64,000 bases of DNA from Manduca sexta. Its lineage: Eukaryota > Arthropoda > Insecta > Lepidoptera > Sphingidae. The notes beneath the pieces are model-generated. The model was not told the origin of the DNA and ran no database searches. It saw only the letters and a program-made list of their open reading frames with translations. Every line of letters starts with the position of its first letter. Positions within the stretch are counted from its first letter, which is position 1. Shown piece by piece: positions 1-11,002 of this stretch. Made by a program: the position numbers and the translations under genes. The stretch spans positions 310,001 through 374,000 of the forward strand of contig NC_051130.1 in the NCBI RefSeq assembly GCF_014839805.1. The letters are read 5' to 3'.

Positions 1-59
1 GTTAAAATAAGTAATTGATATCGATTCAATTTAATAAACAACGGGCTAATGGCCGATAG

Positions 60-425
60 ATGTCATTATTAAAATATCATTAATAATTTAAGCTATTATA
101 ATTATTGTCCATTGTCTGATATGTTCTAAATTTAAATTTACCTATAAAATAATTTGTTTAATATCACCGAAAACCTAAAAGGGAAGCCGGTGGGAATCGG
201 CTTGTATGGACGCTTCGCCACTGGCGTCTATGACATCAGGAGACCGACTACCCGCACTGTCGTTCACCTCCGAGTCGCTGTAGTCGAGCAAGCAGCCTCC
301 CACTGCTCGCTCCACGAACTCTCACTATGCCCCAATTAGGCACCTCTTACAGGTAGGGGATGCCGTGGCGGAATTCTCTAGATGTCCCCGACCGCTTAGA
401 AATTTGAATGGCAATGGACGGTTAC
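60..425 (-). repeat. dispersed repeat with a diverged copy at 12.4 kb
   Basis: The reverse complement of this stretch shares its AT-rich end and the block 'GGGAAGCCGGTGGG' plus 'GGACGCTTC' with positions 12405-12545, which lie in the opposite orientation. The rest is a GC-richer tail without a convincing reading frame. It looks like the 3' part of a retroelement, but I cannot name the family. Confidence 0.5.
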
Positions 426-434
426 AGTTTACCC

Positions 435-735
435 CCCTTATCCTTCGATAAGATATTGACCTCGGCGTGCGTACTAGTCATACCGATAAAGAATTAAACA
501 GACATCATGACCATATAATTAACTTTAGACAGTTGACAACACCGAACATAATGATGCGTTCTGATGTTCAAAATCCACGCAGTGCGTACTTCAATACGAT
601 TAATAAAGATCATAGGATTAAACAGTGCCTTCCTGTCCAACTGTTAAGTAAATAGTGGCAAAAAGTAGGAGAGTTAAACGATATCCACGATGCAGATTTA
701 TAGAACAGGGACGGACGTTAGACAAACGTTTTAGG
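435..735 (+). repeat. repeat carrying a 62-codon ORF, copy 1
   Basis: Positions 467-655 encode a 62-residue frame that ends in QLLSK and a stop. A near-identical frame lies inverted at 9880-10068, and similarity continues about 70 bp past the stop. In both copies the in-frame stop upstream lies at the same place, so this is probably the C-terminal end of a transposon protein plus its 3' flank. I do not recognise the family. Confidence 0.6.
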
Positions 736-1829
736 ACTTTTATAACTTTGATACAGACTTTGATAAATGTTATAAAACTTGCGACGTTTATATAACATTT
801 ATCAAAATGTCACATGATCTAAATTTAGTTGTATTGCTAATATTTCTGACGTATTGTGGACGGAAAACGTAAAATTGATTTAAATATTTTTCGATAATAA
901 TATAATTAAAATTTGTATAATTTTGGTGTCGACTCTGTGCTGAAATTTGTTTTGAGCATAGCGTGTGTTATTAGTGGTTGTAAATCACATACAAAGAGAA
1001 ATGAAAATATAAATGAGCTGGTGACTTTCATAAGCGAGTTTTCTTATAGAATGTGATTTTTTCCTAAATTATAAAATAAATGTTCAGAATATGGTTTTAA
1101 ATTGTATCAACTACAGTCACCGCATAAAATTCGGTTACTTTTATTATATTTTTATTCAATTCAATCCAATTTTTAGATTGTGGCTCCATCGTTGGCAGAC
1201 GATGATTTTGCCAATGTCAAAGTTGAAAGTAGGAAAAATTACGGTAAATTTTTATGGGTCTAATATTATCTATGACTTTTTATTTATTTTTATTCAATAT
1301 TTACAAATAATTAAATCTATCATAGGGATGTGACAAATGGTAGTTATCGATAATGTTGAAGACTGTCTTCCTTATATTTTTGATTCCCGAAAGGTGCAGT
1401 TATAAAAATATACGGATACGCCGCATGATGTAATTGGGTACCAAAAACGCACAGTCTTATCTGTTCTAAACATTTCACAAGACTCATTTGTACTCCATCA
1501 CACCATAAAAAATTGACGATTATAATTAAACGCTACCCCTACATTACTTTTACCTGAAACAACTAGTTAAATGGAAATAATAGAAGTGGGACCAAGTGTT
1601 GCAAATTACGACGTCCAAGAATTACGCCAAAATTGTAAGGTAGGAAATTTTAAAATTGTCTCACTGTTTACTGGGAACGAAACGTTACTACCCTACTTCG
1701 TACCTATAAATAATTATCAAAAACCACAATATTGCACTCCACTCGGGCATCAGATGTTAAATATTATAAAGTCCAGTTTTTATGCCGGTCACGACATTCT
1801 CCAAAGCCTAAGACAATAATGCTTGCACA
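736..1829. other. intergenic, no gene recognised
   Basis: AT-rich sequence. Short open frames at 1091-1333 and 1571-1819 have no recognisable domain, biased codon use or splice partners. I see no RNA gene or terminal inverted repeat. Confidence 0.5.
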
Positions 1830-1925
1830 AAGTTGCTTGGCGGTAAAAATAGCCATATCTACTCAGTTTAGACTCTCACGTACAAGAGACCATCAACTCC
1901 ATGCCACCCGTGTTCCTCTGTGTTA
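1830..1925 (+). repeat. dispersed repeat family D, fragment
   Basis: Contains the block 'TTGCTTGGCGGTAAAAATAG' and a following direct-repeat-like stretch. The same block recurs near 41565-41590 and 62010-62040 in longer copies. Confidence 0.5.
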
Positions 1926-3041
1926 ATTGTTCCTGGTTAATTCTCAATTATTGTTGTAAATCTTCATTTTATAAACTATGAGTTGTTTCTGAATATTATC
2001 TTTATTTATCGATATTACTTAAATCGACACTATCATATCTCTAGCATAAAAAAGTTATGTGAAAACTGCTCACAACCTTGTAAATTTCGAATGCAACACA
2101 ACAAACAACAACAGGTGCAGAAGCTAACACATTTCTTTTATTTAAAACAAGATCCTCTAGCATTCACAATGCAAGAGTAGTATTTGTTATAAGTAATATC
2201 CATGACTTAGAACAGCCCTACATAGATTCCCAGGTCTCAAATAAATGGTTAAAACTATATTCACTGTTTCCTGAAACCGAGGGATTCACTAAAAATTACT
2301 GAAAATTTATACTATAATTAAAGATTCTAATATTCTAAACCAAAATGCAGAAATGTCCACCATCATTTTGAAACAATTCAGCATATTACTATCGCCTGCC
2401 CTAATTAGACACAAGCAGGTTACACACATCGAACAAATCAAATAGCACACATAATTTATAACAACCACCTCTTTCTTACTACCAATACACTTTAAAACTT
2501 GTAATGGAGAGCATTAACTACTAGCTATACTTTGAAAGAGCAATATTAATTGATAAGACCATTCACAACAAAGGCCTGATATAACTGTTATAAATAAACA
2601 CAGTAAAACAGTATACCTTATCGACATTACAGTATCTAATACACATAATCTTCATAAAAGTATTACGGAAAAATAAACAAATACACTGACCTGAAAGAAA
2701 ATATAATTAGAATATGGGAAAAGAACAAAGCCTATATAGTCCCACTAGTGTTGTCTAGTACGGGGGTAATTCCAAAACATCTACTCAAATTTCTTAAAAT
2801 AATTAAAATAACCGAAAACACATACATATTTTTTTTTTATAACAGATCATGAAACTCACTTGGCCTAGGCCCGTGATTTCATTATACCCATCGAAATTAC
2901 CAAATAAATTACAATCTATAATGTATGTGACTATAAATACGTATATCCTTGATATTTTTAAGATAAGATAATATCAACTGTATTTAAAACACGACGCAAA
3001 CAGTTTGGAGCCATTTGTTCATGATATAAAGTACATAACGG
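1926..3041. promoter_or_regulatory. intergenic and 5' flank of the EcKL gene
   Basis: AT-rich, with no coding signal. A TATA-like CTATAAAT lies at about 2931-2938, roughly 110-125 bp before the two candidate start codons, which would fit a core promoter with a short leader. This is positional inference only; no initiator or known factor site stands out. Confidence 0.25.
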
Positions 3042-6000
3042 ATGGAAGCGCGAACCATGTCAGATCACGAGCAAATACTCACCAAACTACTGAACAAGAT
3101 AGTCACAGAGCTGGCGCTCGTCACCCCTCGAGTGAAGATACAGCCCATCAGCAGCGGTGGAGCCAACTTCACTTCTCAGTTGTTCCAGGCGACCATCAGT
3201 CACGGAGATAATGAGCTGAAACTGTTCGCGAAAGTTGCAGCCATTGGAGAAAAATTCAGGCAAGAACTTGCAGGTTTCCAAATATTTGAAACAGAAAACA
3301 ATTTTTACACAAAGCTCATGAAAATTTACGAAGACCTTCAAGAGAAGCACAACGTGCCGCAAGACAAGCGGTTTGTAGCGCCGAAGTGTTACGGATGCAG
3401 CAGCAAGCTGTATGAAGAAGTGCTCGTGTTGGAGGACTTGTCGGCACAAGGGTTCACAGTGTACGACAGGATGAAGTCGGTGGATTGGGACTACGCCTCC
3501 AAGGCTGTGGAAGAAATCGCCAAGTTCCACGCTCTGTCTGTCGCATTTGAGAACGAAAACAAGGAAGAATTTAATAAATACTTGGAATCTTTAACATACT
3601 CATTGGATATAGAGAATATTCCAAATTTAACCGATAACGTTAACAAGGGAGTTAGGTTTGTTAAGGAAGAAAACAGAAATAGAGTAGAAGCATTCGTAGC
3701 ATCCTTTGGGAAGTTGAATTACAATGATATGTTGAAACCGATAAAACTCAACGTACTGGCGCATTGCGACAACAGAGTCAGCAACCAAATGTACAGGGTA
3801 AACGAGGTGAGTACCTACACCGACTAATAACATTTACAATGAGCATTTATTATTCACACTATTAGCAGCGAGAGGAGATCAGTTTTTGCTGGTGGTAGGA
3901 TATATTTTATATCGGCCCGGATAGAGACCACCGTACACAAGGTGTTGAAACCCGCCATAGTGACTGTCGTAACCGTCTGGCCACGGCTACTCGCGACGCG
4001 AATCACGGCGGCGATGAGCGAATGAAACAAATGTACTAGCGAGTACCCCGCCACAGCTCGGAGCGGCGCGCGCGGGGACATCGGCGAACGGTAGAAAATA
4101 TTTTGTTTTGATCGCGCGTTCATTGTGAATTCATAATGAATATTGAACCATTTATTATCAAAATATATGATAGACCCGCCAGCTACTTTTGTCAGTAACA
4201 TTTTTTTAAATTATAAATACGTCCGCCGCGCCGCTTACGCCGCCGCAGTCGCAACTAGTCGAGCTGTGGCATACAATCGCAAATCGCGTCGCACGCCGCG
4301 CCGCACATCGCGAATCGGTCGCGCCACGCTCAGTTGTGGCCGGCCCTAAGTCTGTCGCGTTCCGGGATCAGCCTGTGTATATCCGGTTCCAACAGGCCAG
4401 CATTATTGTGTTGACAGCCGAGGGGCAATCACCTCGCGTCAGTCATTTTGTTGCACTCCACGCCACTTACTATCAGGTACAGAGGGTCACATTGCGGTGA
4501 GTGTAAAAAAAATATAAAAAAGTAAAGGTATTGTTACCTCAAACTATTCTTGCGCTAACATTATAGGTATGCTCATAAGTTATAAGTATGACATATTCTA
4601 GAAGAATCATTAATGACTGACCCTTACATAATATAAAACAAAGTCCACGGCCGCGTCGATACCGCGCCGCGATAGACTGAAAAAGTATCGAACGGATTTC
4701 GATGAAATTTTTAACTGAGTATACATTTAATATATTTCATCTCGGGAAAATAAATTCCCGCGGGCGAAATCGCGAGCAAAAGCTAGTTTCAAATAAATTT
4801 GTACCCTTCAACTATTAGTTATATTATTGATCACTGCCCGGGGCAATTCTTGTGCGCTTGGACTCCACAACACCGAATGCACGCTCTTGGGCCGGGGGAC
4901 ATTTGCCGCGGCCCTAGGCACACAGTTCAGTGTGTACACCTCTTGGTTGTATATTCACATTGAGGCCTATTTAAAGGCTCGCGAGCATTTCCCTTCTTTC
5001 CCTCCGCCTATCCTGAAGAAGGCTCCTGTCCTTCCTCCAGGCTTCTCTCCCCAAATTCCATCCCAACTTCCCCTGTTGTGCGGCACAACTCCCACCACTG
5101 TACTATCAGGAGGCCACGTATCAAATAGCAGACCTCAGTCCCCACGCCTCCCCGACATCCCACTTGTGAGAACACATAAGCCCAATTTGACTCATAACAA
5201 AAAAAACATTATATGTATATCACCTCAGGTTTATCATACTTTTATTTTGAGCCGACTTCAAAAAAAGGGGGAGGAGGTTCTTAATTCGAATTAATATTAC
5301 CTGTATACTGGTTAAACATTAGTCAAAAAATTCACGTCGAATTGATAACCTCCTCCTTTTTTTTGAAGTCGGTTAATAATGTTTAATTTTTATATAAAAT
5401 TAAATATAAGGCACTGACTCCAAAATTGGTAACCCCCGGCCCCGGCTTCGCACGGGTGCAATATTTCTCCACTATGTAATGGATGTTATTATACATATAA
5501 ACTTTCCTCTTGAATCACTCTATCTATTAAAAAAAACCGCATCAAAATCCGTTGCGTAGTTTTAAAGATTTAAGTATACAAAGGTAGGGACAGAGAAAGC
5601 GACTTTGTTTTATACTATGTAGTGATTCTTACGGGACGACAACACTCATTTTTCCTGCTCTGATCATTGGCCCGGCTACACTTCCCCCTGATTTAGATCA
5701 GGTCATGGTTAATCGAAAATTACTTTTGTATGTAAATTTCAGGATGGAAGGGTGGAGCTAAAAATTGTAGACTATCAGGGCATTTGGAGAGGGTCCCCGG
5801 CCTGCGATCTGCTGTACTTTATCTTCTCCGGCACCGACAAGAAGTTCCGCGACCAGTACTACGAACAGCTCCTGGACCACTACTACAAGGAGCTCAGTCT
5901 AGCCATGAAGAGACTGGCTCTTAACCCTGATGAGATCTATTCGAGGGAGGACTTCGACTTTGAATACAAAACGGTGAGTTAGGATAGTCTGATCTCAATA

Positions 6001-6785
6001 TTAAAACCATGCGACTAATGAGGATATAGCTGGGTCACCATGCATCGCTAACAGTATTGTTAAAGGTTTTACTTTCAATGAAACACACATTGTGTAAATT
6101 TGATTGAAAACCAAATTAACTATGAAAAAAGTGAACTAAGTACTTGAAACAAGAAACGAAGACAAACCTCATCTAACTAAATTATAGTTTGAAATAGATA
6201 TCAACATAGATATATAATAATGTTCGCAATGCGTTGTAATATAGTATCACCACTAATCTTCAATCAAGATAAGAAATGGCAATTAATCACTAAAATAATA
6301 ATAATATAAATGTATTTGTTTTTGAATACTTACACTACATTTAGTTTCACTTTAATTTTTTTTTCTCGTACCACTTTTCTTATACTTTAACAAATATCTT
6401 GATTTCTTGTAACGATAACACGTGGATTTAGTTCTATCGTATAAGCATAATATGAAATAAAAAAGGTAACGACTGATGATGAAGTTCTATTTCGGTATGA
6501 CTGCAGTGCTGAGGTGTCGGGTTCGATCCCCGGGTCGGGCAAAGTTATATTACATTTTTCTACTCAGTATCAGCCCGGAGTCATACACTAGGGGGAGAGT
6601 GATTGTACCAGTTGCGCCTCTGCCTACCCCTTTGCCAAAATAAAGCGTGAGTATGTGTGTGTCTAATCTATACTTATAATAAATCTGTAGAGAGGTCAAT
6701 TCTGTACATGAAATATATTTCCAAAATAACTATCAGGGGGTGATTAGGGATCGATACTGATGCCAAAAATGCAATAAGTAAAATT

Positions 6786-6856
<71 letters not shown>

Positions 6857-7784
6857 GACTGTCTGTCTGTCTGTCTGTATAACCGTTATAGAAACAAAAA
6901 CTACTCGACGGATTTTAACGAAACTTGGTACAATTATTTGTCATACTCCTGTGCTGGTTATAGTATACTTTTCATTACGCTACAATTAATAGGAGCAGAG
7001 CAGTGAAGGGAAATGTTTGGAAAACGGGAGAAGTTACTCCATTTTTTAAGCTTCCGTCGCGTGTGCAACCTTGGTTAAAGCTACATAGAAATCATGTATG
7101 ACGGAAATGTTCTCCTTAAAATTATGTAATAAATATCCCAAGACAGCATATGTCTATCTTTTATGGTTGACTCACAATAACACGTGTAACTCCCGATAGC
7201 TTAGCAGTTCGAAGCTTTCTCATTATATTTGTCTACTCTTACGTTTATAACACTCTCAGTCATCCCTAATTAAAAAAGTTAACATTATTAAATATTCCAT
7301 AAAAAAGAATCATAGAAATCACAAAAATAGAAACACCAAAGTTATACATGAAATACGCTAATAATAAGCCATCACGTGTAAATACTGAATCATGCTATAA
7401 GGATTATTTTTGTATATATATAATGTCGCGAACGCACAGGCAGGCGGCTTGCTTGGCACCTAGAGGCTAGCGAATCACCTAGCGAGTAGCTTCGTAAAAC
7501 GAACATTCTCGAACGTTCGCGACCGGCTCCATTTTTGAAGTCCGAAATCCACGCGGGCGAAGCTGCGAGTGGAAGCTAGTAAGATAATAAATTTACAGAA
7601 ACTTCCATACGGGTTGGCCTTGGCGTTGATGATGTTGCCGCTGGTCACCGCAGACGAGGAGAACGTCCCCAAAATGGACAAGGACTTGAGCATGCTCAGC
7701 TTCTCGGTGAATAACACCAGCGATATCCTTCGCGAAAGAATTAACGAGGTTGTCGACGATTTTATACGCTGGGGACTTGTGTAA
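3042..7784 (+). CDS. ecdysteroid-kinase-like / CHK-kinase-like protein (EcKL), 3 exons
   Basis: Exons 3042-3806, 5743-5973 and 7599-7784, all joined in phase 0 at consensus GTGAGT donors and CAG acceptors. The product is 393 aa from ATG 3042, or 388 aa from ATG 3057, which has the better context (GAACC before ATG); the usual family length is about 400. Visible family landmarks are an N-terminal Gly-rich loop (SSGGANFTSQLF), a lysine strand (LFAKVA), LVLEDLSAQGF, the catalytic-loop motif HxDx4N at H241-C-D243 to N248, and DGRVELKIVDYQ at residues 256-267 in place of the DFG segment. The C terminus (LPYGLALALMMLPL to VDDFIRWGLV) is typical. Members are cytosolic small-molecule kinases; a few insect ones phosphorylate ecdysteroids, so substrate is unknown here. 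Cys replaces the usual Gly in HGD. Intron 1 holds repeats and a MITE. No AATAAA lies close after the stop. Confidence 0.9.
3877..4505 (-). repeat. dispersed repeat family A, split by a MITE
   Basis: A unit of about 230 bp in EcKL intron 1, oriented opposite to the gene. Its parts at 3880-3972 and 4347-4500 match the two halves of intact copies at 12115-12350 and 53655-53880. The interruption is the element annotated at 3973-4346. Confidence 0.75.
3973..4346. mobile_element. MITE, PIF/Harbinger-like (TAA target duplication)
   Basis: A 374-bp insert interrupts repeat A. TAA flanks it on both sides (3970-3972 and 4347-4349), and the ends form an imperfect inverted repeat around GGCCAC followed by GCGAC-rich blocks. 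The ends are GC-rich, the middle is AT-rich, and there is no transposase frame. The 3-bp TAA duplication fits PIF/Harbinger; the superfamily is inferred. Confidence 0.6.
4833..5115 (+). repeat. dispersed repeat family B, copy 1
   Basis: A unit of 280-330 bp starting near 'GGGGCAATTCTTGTGCGC', with the hallmark 'ACACAGTTCAGTGTGTA' and a C/T-rich second half. Other copies lie at 21960-22270 (minus) and 58360-58690 (plus). The long open frame across it is not shared by the other copies and is not coding. Confidence 0.7.
5250..5378. mobile_element. short inverted-repeat element (MITE-like)
   Basis: About 125 bp in EcKL intron 1, bounded by an inverted repeat: CCGACTTCAAAAAAAGG at 5252 and its complement ending near 5374, both running into GGAGGAGGTT. 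A partial copy of the same end occurs at 59880-59915. Confidence 0.65.
5425..5645 (-). repeat. RTE-like dispersed repeat tail
   Basis: A block holding GGCTTCGCACGGGTGCAATA, a stretch around AAAATCCGTTGCGTAG, and ACTTTGTTTTATACTATGTAGTG. An inverted, otherwise similar copy lies at 53390-53605. The reverse complement ends in the 'CCCGTGCGAAGCCGGGG' style common in Lepidoptera. Confidence 0.6.
6485..6665 (+). repeat. tRNA-derived SINE, 5'-truncated
   Basis: Carries a perfect-looking RNA polymerase III B box (GGGTTCGATCCCCGG, about 6517-6531) followed by the SINE body with 'CTCAGTATCAGCCCGGAGT'. Related bodies occur at 14943-15185, 38560-38745, 46060-46300 and 50530-50720. It lies in EcKL intron 2. 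No tRNA cloverleaf is retained. Confidence 0.65.
6787..6880 (+). repeat. (GTCT)n microsatellite
   Basis: More than 20 tandem GTCT units with one GACT interruption near 6857. It lies directly upstream of an RTE-like repeat tail and was probably seeded by the 'CTGTCTGT' that begins many such tails. Confidence 0.95.
6880..7135 (+). repeat. RTE-like dispersed repeat fragment
   Basis: Starts with 'AACTACTCGACGGATTTTAACG' style sequence and contains the AGGAGCAGAGCAGTG and 'AAGCTTCCGTCGCGTG' blocks, which recur at 31970-32030 next to the copia element. It lies in EcKL intron 2. Confidence 0.6.
7540..7586 (+). repeat. repeat 3' tail abutting the EcKL exon 3 acceptor
   Basis: The sequence 'CACGCGGGCGAAGCTGCGAG' followed by GGAAGCTAGT is the usual 3' end of RTE-like repeats in this window (compare 32305-32332 and 17078-17105). 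It ends about 12 bp before the exon 3 start at 7599. Confidence 0.6.
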
Positions 7785-8469
7785 AAACACATTATATCGA
7801 GGATCGCCAGATGTTACCGGTGACGCTAGGTGGCGTCACGGGCGTAAATATGTATAAGTGCAGCGCGCTCAGATTCTCAGCATGTCTGGGAGTCCTCTAG
7901 AAACGGGAATTAGAACACGTATTTTTTTTGTGAGTACTACTATAGGTACTATATTTAAAAAAATAGATAATCGTAGTACGGATAAATTTTTATGACGATA
8001 AATCGGCTTAACTAGTCCGCTGTATTGGGCAGTCCGCGATATTGGATTTAGAGTAATGACATTTTTTTTATATACTTCTCGGCAAACTCTTTCATTTGAT
8101 ACCGCTACCATGGGCTTGCACAAAAAGTGACTAGACAATCACCTTGGACCGTCCGCCATATTGATGTAGAATAACGTCAGTTAGCTAATCATGCATTCTC
8201 ATCCAAACTAAACGTGTATGCAGAATTTCTTTTCAATCCATGGAAGATATCTGGTGTAAAATTCTCAGACCCGTAGTATTAACTTGTAAAATACATACTT
8301 ACATTATATTAAAGTAAAACAATTATAAATATTCACAAAAATTGTGTTGGTATTTTATTTTATTCCGCTGTGCGTAACAACACTGGCACTAGACCGATTG
8401 TTTGTCCAGTGTTAAGGGAAGTTCTGAATATTAAAGTATTGTGCTCTTGTGTGCATGTTGAACGAAAGC
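7785..8469. other. spacer between EcKL gene and its pseudogene
   Basis: No coding signal. The blocks 'CAGTCCGCGATATTGGATTT' (about 8030) and 'CCGTCCGCCATATTGATGTA' (about 8148) are diverged copies of one short motif, suggesting an old dispersed repeat. No AATAAA was found near the EcKL stop codon. Confidence 0.4.
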
Positions 8470-9130
8470 ATAAATTCAGAGAAGAAGTTCTAAGTTCCCA
8501 AATTTTAAAAATGATATTCAGACAAAATTTAACAACATTATCAAATCTTCTAAGAGAAGCACAATGTGCCGCTAAACAAAAGGTTTTTAGAGCCGAAATG
8601 TTACAGGTGCAGCGGCACAGTATGAAGAAATCCTCATGTCAGAGGACTTATCGGCTCAAGGGTGCACAGTGTACGACAAGATAAAGTCGATTGATTGGAA
8701 CCACGCCTCCTCTAAACTGTGGAAATAATTGCTAAATACCACACTCTGTCTATTGAGAAAGAAAATAAAGAGAAAACTTAATTTTAATAAGATTTAGTAA
8801 TCAATATTGTGTAGATATGATTTAATGTGAACGAACTTAAAGTTGTTAGGAAAGAAAATACAAACATTTATAGCGCCCTCTGAATTGATGAGTTTCGACG
8901 AAATAACTAAGCCGCTGAAACTGTATGTAATAACACACTGCGACAACATGGTTAGCAACCATGCGTACAGAATAAGCAAGGTGTGTATACACTCTCCCGA
9001 AACAGACCAGTCTTTGCTACGATTCAACTAACAAGCAGTATCTCGCTCCCTCTATATTTATTCGTTACTAACTAATTTTGGTAAAACTTTTTGTATTGAC
9101 TAATAAAGTTGAAATAAAAAATAAATTTTT

Positions 9131-9710
9131 TCTTATGTTTACGCGAATGTTAGACATTGAAATTAAACTAATTTTCGGATTCTATCGCGGTGCTAGTATT
9201 TTATTTTCTCCCGACGTTTTGAAGACTTTGCAGCCTTCATGGTCACGGGGGGACTGAGGTGTTGTTCATCCGTAAAGTCAAAGTTACAATATCTACCTAC
9301 ATTTTACAATTATACAACTTTTTTATTTTTTTTAAATTTTAGCTGTTGGTGGTCCGATCTACGCAGAATGAGCTCACAGTGTCTTGAAGTCTGGCAGCCG
9401 GTCTTTTGGGTTCCGATTTAATTAAATGTAGAACTGGATCCCAGGCTTGTGCAAGCTTCCAACCATCTTCCCTATTGAAATTAGGATGTTTTTTAATTTC
9501 AATAGCCTCGCGAATCATCCTAGGCAGGAATCGGTGTTCTTTGGCGAGGATTTGTGGCTTGTCTAGTCGCAGATAATGATTGGCGCCTCCCTCAGAGTGT
9601 TCGGCGACTGCAGACTTCGTCTTTCTCTTATATCGGGCAAACAAAAAGAAATATAGGGACCCGCGTAAAAGAACATATAGCTGACGTGAAACACCGACGC
9701 TCGACGAAGT
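9131..9710 (-). mobile_element. Penelope-like element (PLE), 5'-truncated, with an inverted 5' segment
   Basis: On the minus strand 9339-9620 encodes the C-terminal part of a PLE endonuclease region (SAVAEHSEGGANHYLRLDKP and onward). 9131-9335 is the 3' UTR with the hallmark 'TCGAAG-like/GCAGCCTTCATGG' block. The GIY-YIG core (SYIGQTKRNIGTRVKEH) is present but reads on the plus strand at 9621-9710. So the 5' 90 bp are inverted relative to the rest, in contrast to the collinear copy at 39313-39992. It lies in the pseudogene intron and is not functional. Confidence 0.85.
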
Positions 9711-9794
9711 ATCCGATATCAATAGTCGGACGTAATCAACCGCTGGACAATAATTTAAGACTAGGTTAGATGTTCTAAAAATTTCCACCCTGGA

Positions 9795-10095
9795 TAAGTG
9801 CTAAAACATTTGTCTAACGTCCGTCCCATTTCTATAAATCTGCATCGTGGATATCGTTTAACTCTCCTACTTTTTGCCACTATTTACTTAACAGTTGGAC
9901 AGGAAGGCACTGTTTAATCCTAGGATCTTTATTGATCGTATTGAAGTACGCACTGCGTGGATTTTGAACATCAGAACGTACATTTATGTTCAGTGTTGTC
10001 AACTGTCTAAAGTTAATTATATGGTCATGATGACTGTTTAATTCCTTATCGGAATGATTGGCACGCACGCTGACGGCAATATCTTATCGAAGAAT
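9795..10095 (-). repeat. repeat carrying a 62-codon ORF, copy 2
   Basis: Inverted counterpart of 435-735. The 62-residue frame at 10068-9880 ends in QLLSK like copy 1 and differs by a handful of residues, with no internal stop in either copy. The 3' flank (GGCAAAAAGTAGGAGAG on the coding strand) is also shared. Confidence 0.6.
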
Positions 10096-10528
10096 AATAT
10101 CACACATTATCATTTAAAAACGAATCTCTTTTTCTTTATAGCACATGTCGAATCGCCACTTGATTGAAATATGGATTTTAAGATCCCCAACCGAGACCGG
10201 GCACGTTAATCTCCTCACTTACATATATATCCAAAATTTATATTTTCTGGTTCTCAATACTTAGTGCTACATCTAAAATAGGCAACTTCTCCTTTAAATA
10301 CTTACCAAATCTTCAGCACTTAGAAAAACCTAGTATATTATTTACAGGAGCGTCGCGTAGAAATAAAAACCGTGTACTACCAGAACAACTTTGACATTCG
10401 GCCTGCTGTACTTTATCTTCACCAGCATTGAGGAAGATTCCGCGTTCAGCATTACGAAAGGCACTACCCAGAACTCAGCCACGCCATACGAGCCTGGGCC
10501 TTAATCCTGATTAAATTAAGATTCAAAT

Positions 10529-10933
10529 CACACTGCCACAGAGTCGAAGCGTCGCCTTACATCTTGTTTTTCAACTACAACGCATGGCGACGAGCGTCGT
10601 TGTACGACGACGCAAGCATTAACGCGCCCTAATCCCAGTGCTGGACCGGTTCAGAGACTTTTAAATATTAGTGAATGGCGCTCGTACTTGATAGTATACA
10701 ATGGTTGATATTGATATTATTATAATTGGTCTTATATCTGAAGAAGCTTATGGCAGTGTACTAGCTCTGATATGGCCGGCGTGTGACGCGTCACTGCGCG
10801 CGAGTATCACACGACAATGCCGACACCACTCGACTATAACCAAACGTCGACGCGCGATGTCGCGCTCTTCTATATTTCCATAAGACAAATTTGTACCTTA
10901 ATGCACATGACGCGTCGACTCTGCGCCAGTGTG
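10529..10933. mobile_element. MITE inside the pseudogene second exon
   Basis: About 405 bp with inverted ends: 'ACTGCCACAGAGTCGAAGCG' at the left, and the complement of 'ACTGGCGCAGAGTCGACGCG' at the right. GC-rich ends surround an AT-rich core and there is no transposase. It separates the two parts of the exon 2 remnant. The target duplication could not be defined. Confidence 0.6.
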
Positions 10934-11002
10934 AGTTGAGGCTTATCTAAGGGTATACTTCGTCTTTGAATATAAAACAGTTAGTCACAGTTATTGATTT
11001 CT

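Larger units (their letters stand above)
8470..10982 (+). pseudogene. EcKL tandem pseudogene (exons 1 and 2)
   Basis: 8470-8980 aligns with EcKL exon 1 from about residue 68 to its end. It keeps the AEDLSAQG-equivalent region, the HCDN motif and the donor (AAG then GTGTGT at 8981), but has frameshifts and stops, for example where the region after the WNHAS-equivalent reaches TAA. Exon 2 resumes after a kept TTTACAG acceptor at 10348-10510 and ends at about 10944-10974 with TTTGAATATAAAACAG. A MITE of about 400 bp sits between. The 5' third of exon 1 and exon 3 were not found. The intron carries a Penelope-like copy and the 62-codon repeat. This is a DNA-level tandem duplicate, not a retrocopy, because the intron position is kept. 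It cannot encode a kinase. Confidence 0.85.

Noticed and set aside
3087..3530. 147-codon minus-strand frame inside EcKL exon 1
   Set aside because: It is the antisense shadow of a well-supported exon with family motifs on the plus strand.
4827..5294. 155-codon plus-strand frame
   Set aside because: It lies across repeat family B and an inverted-repeat element; the other copies of the repeat do not keep the frame.
6787..6880. Repeat array as a CRISPR or satellite
   Set aside because: It is a simple GTCT microsatellite without spacers.
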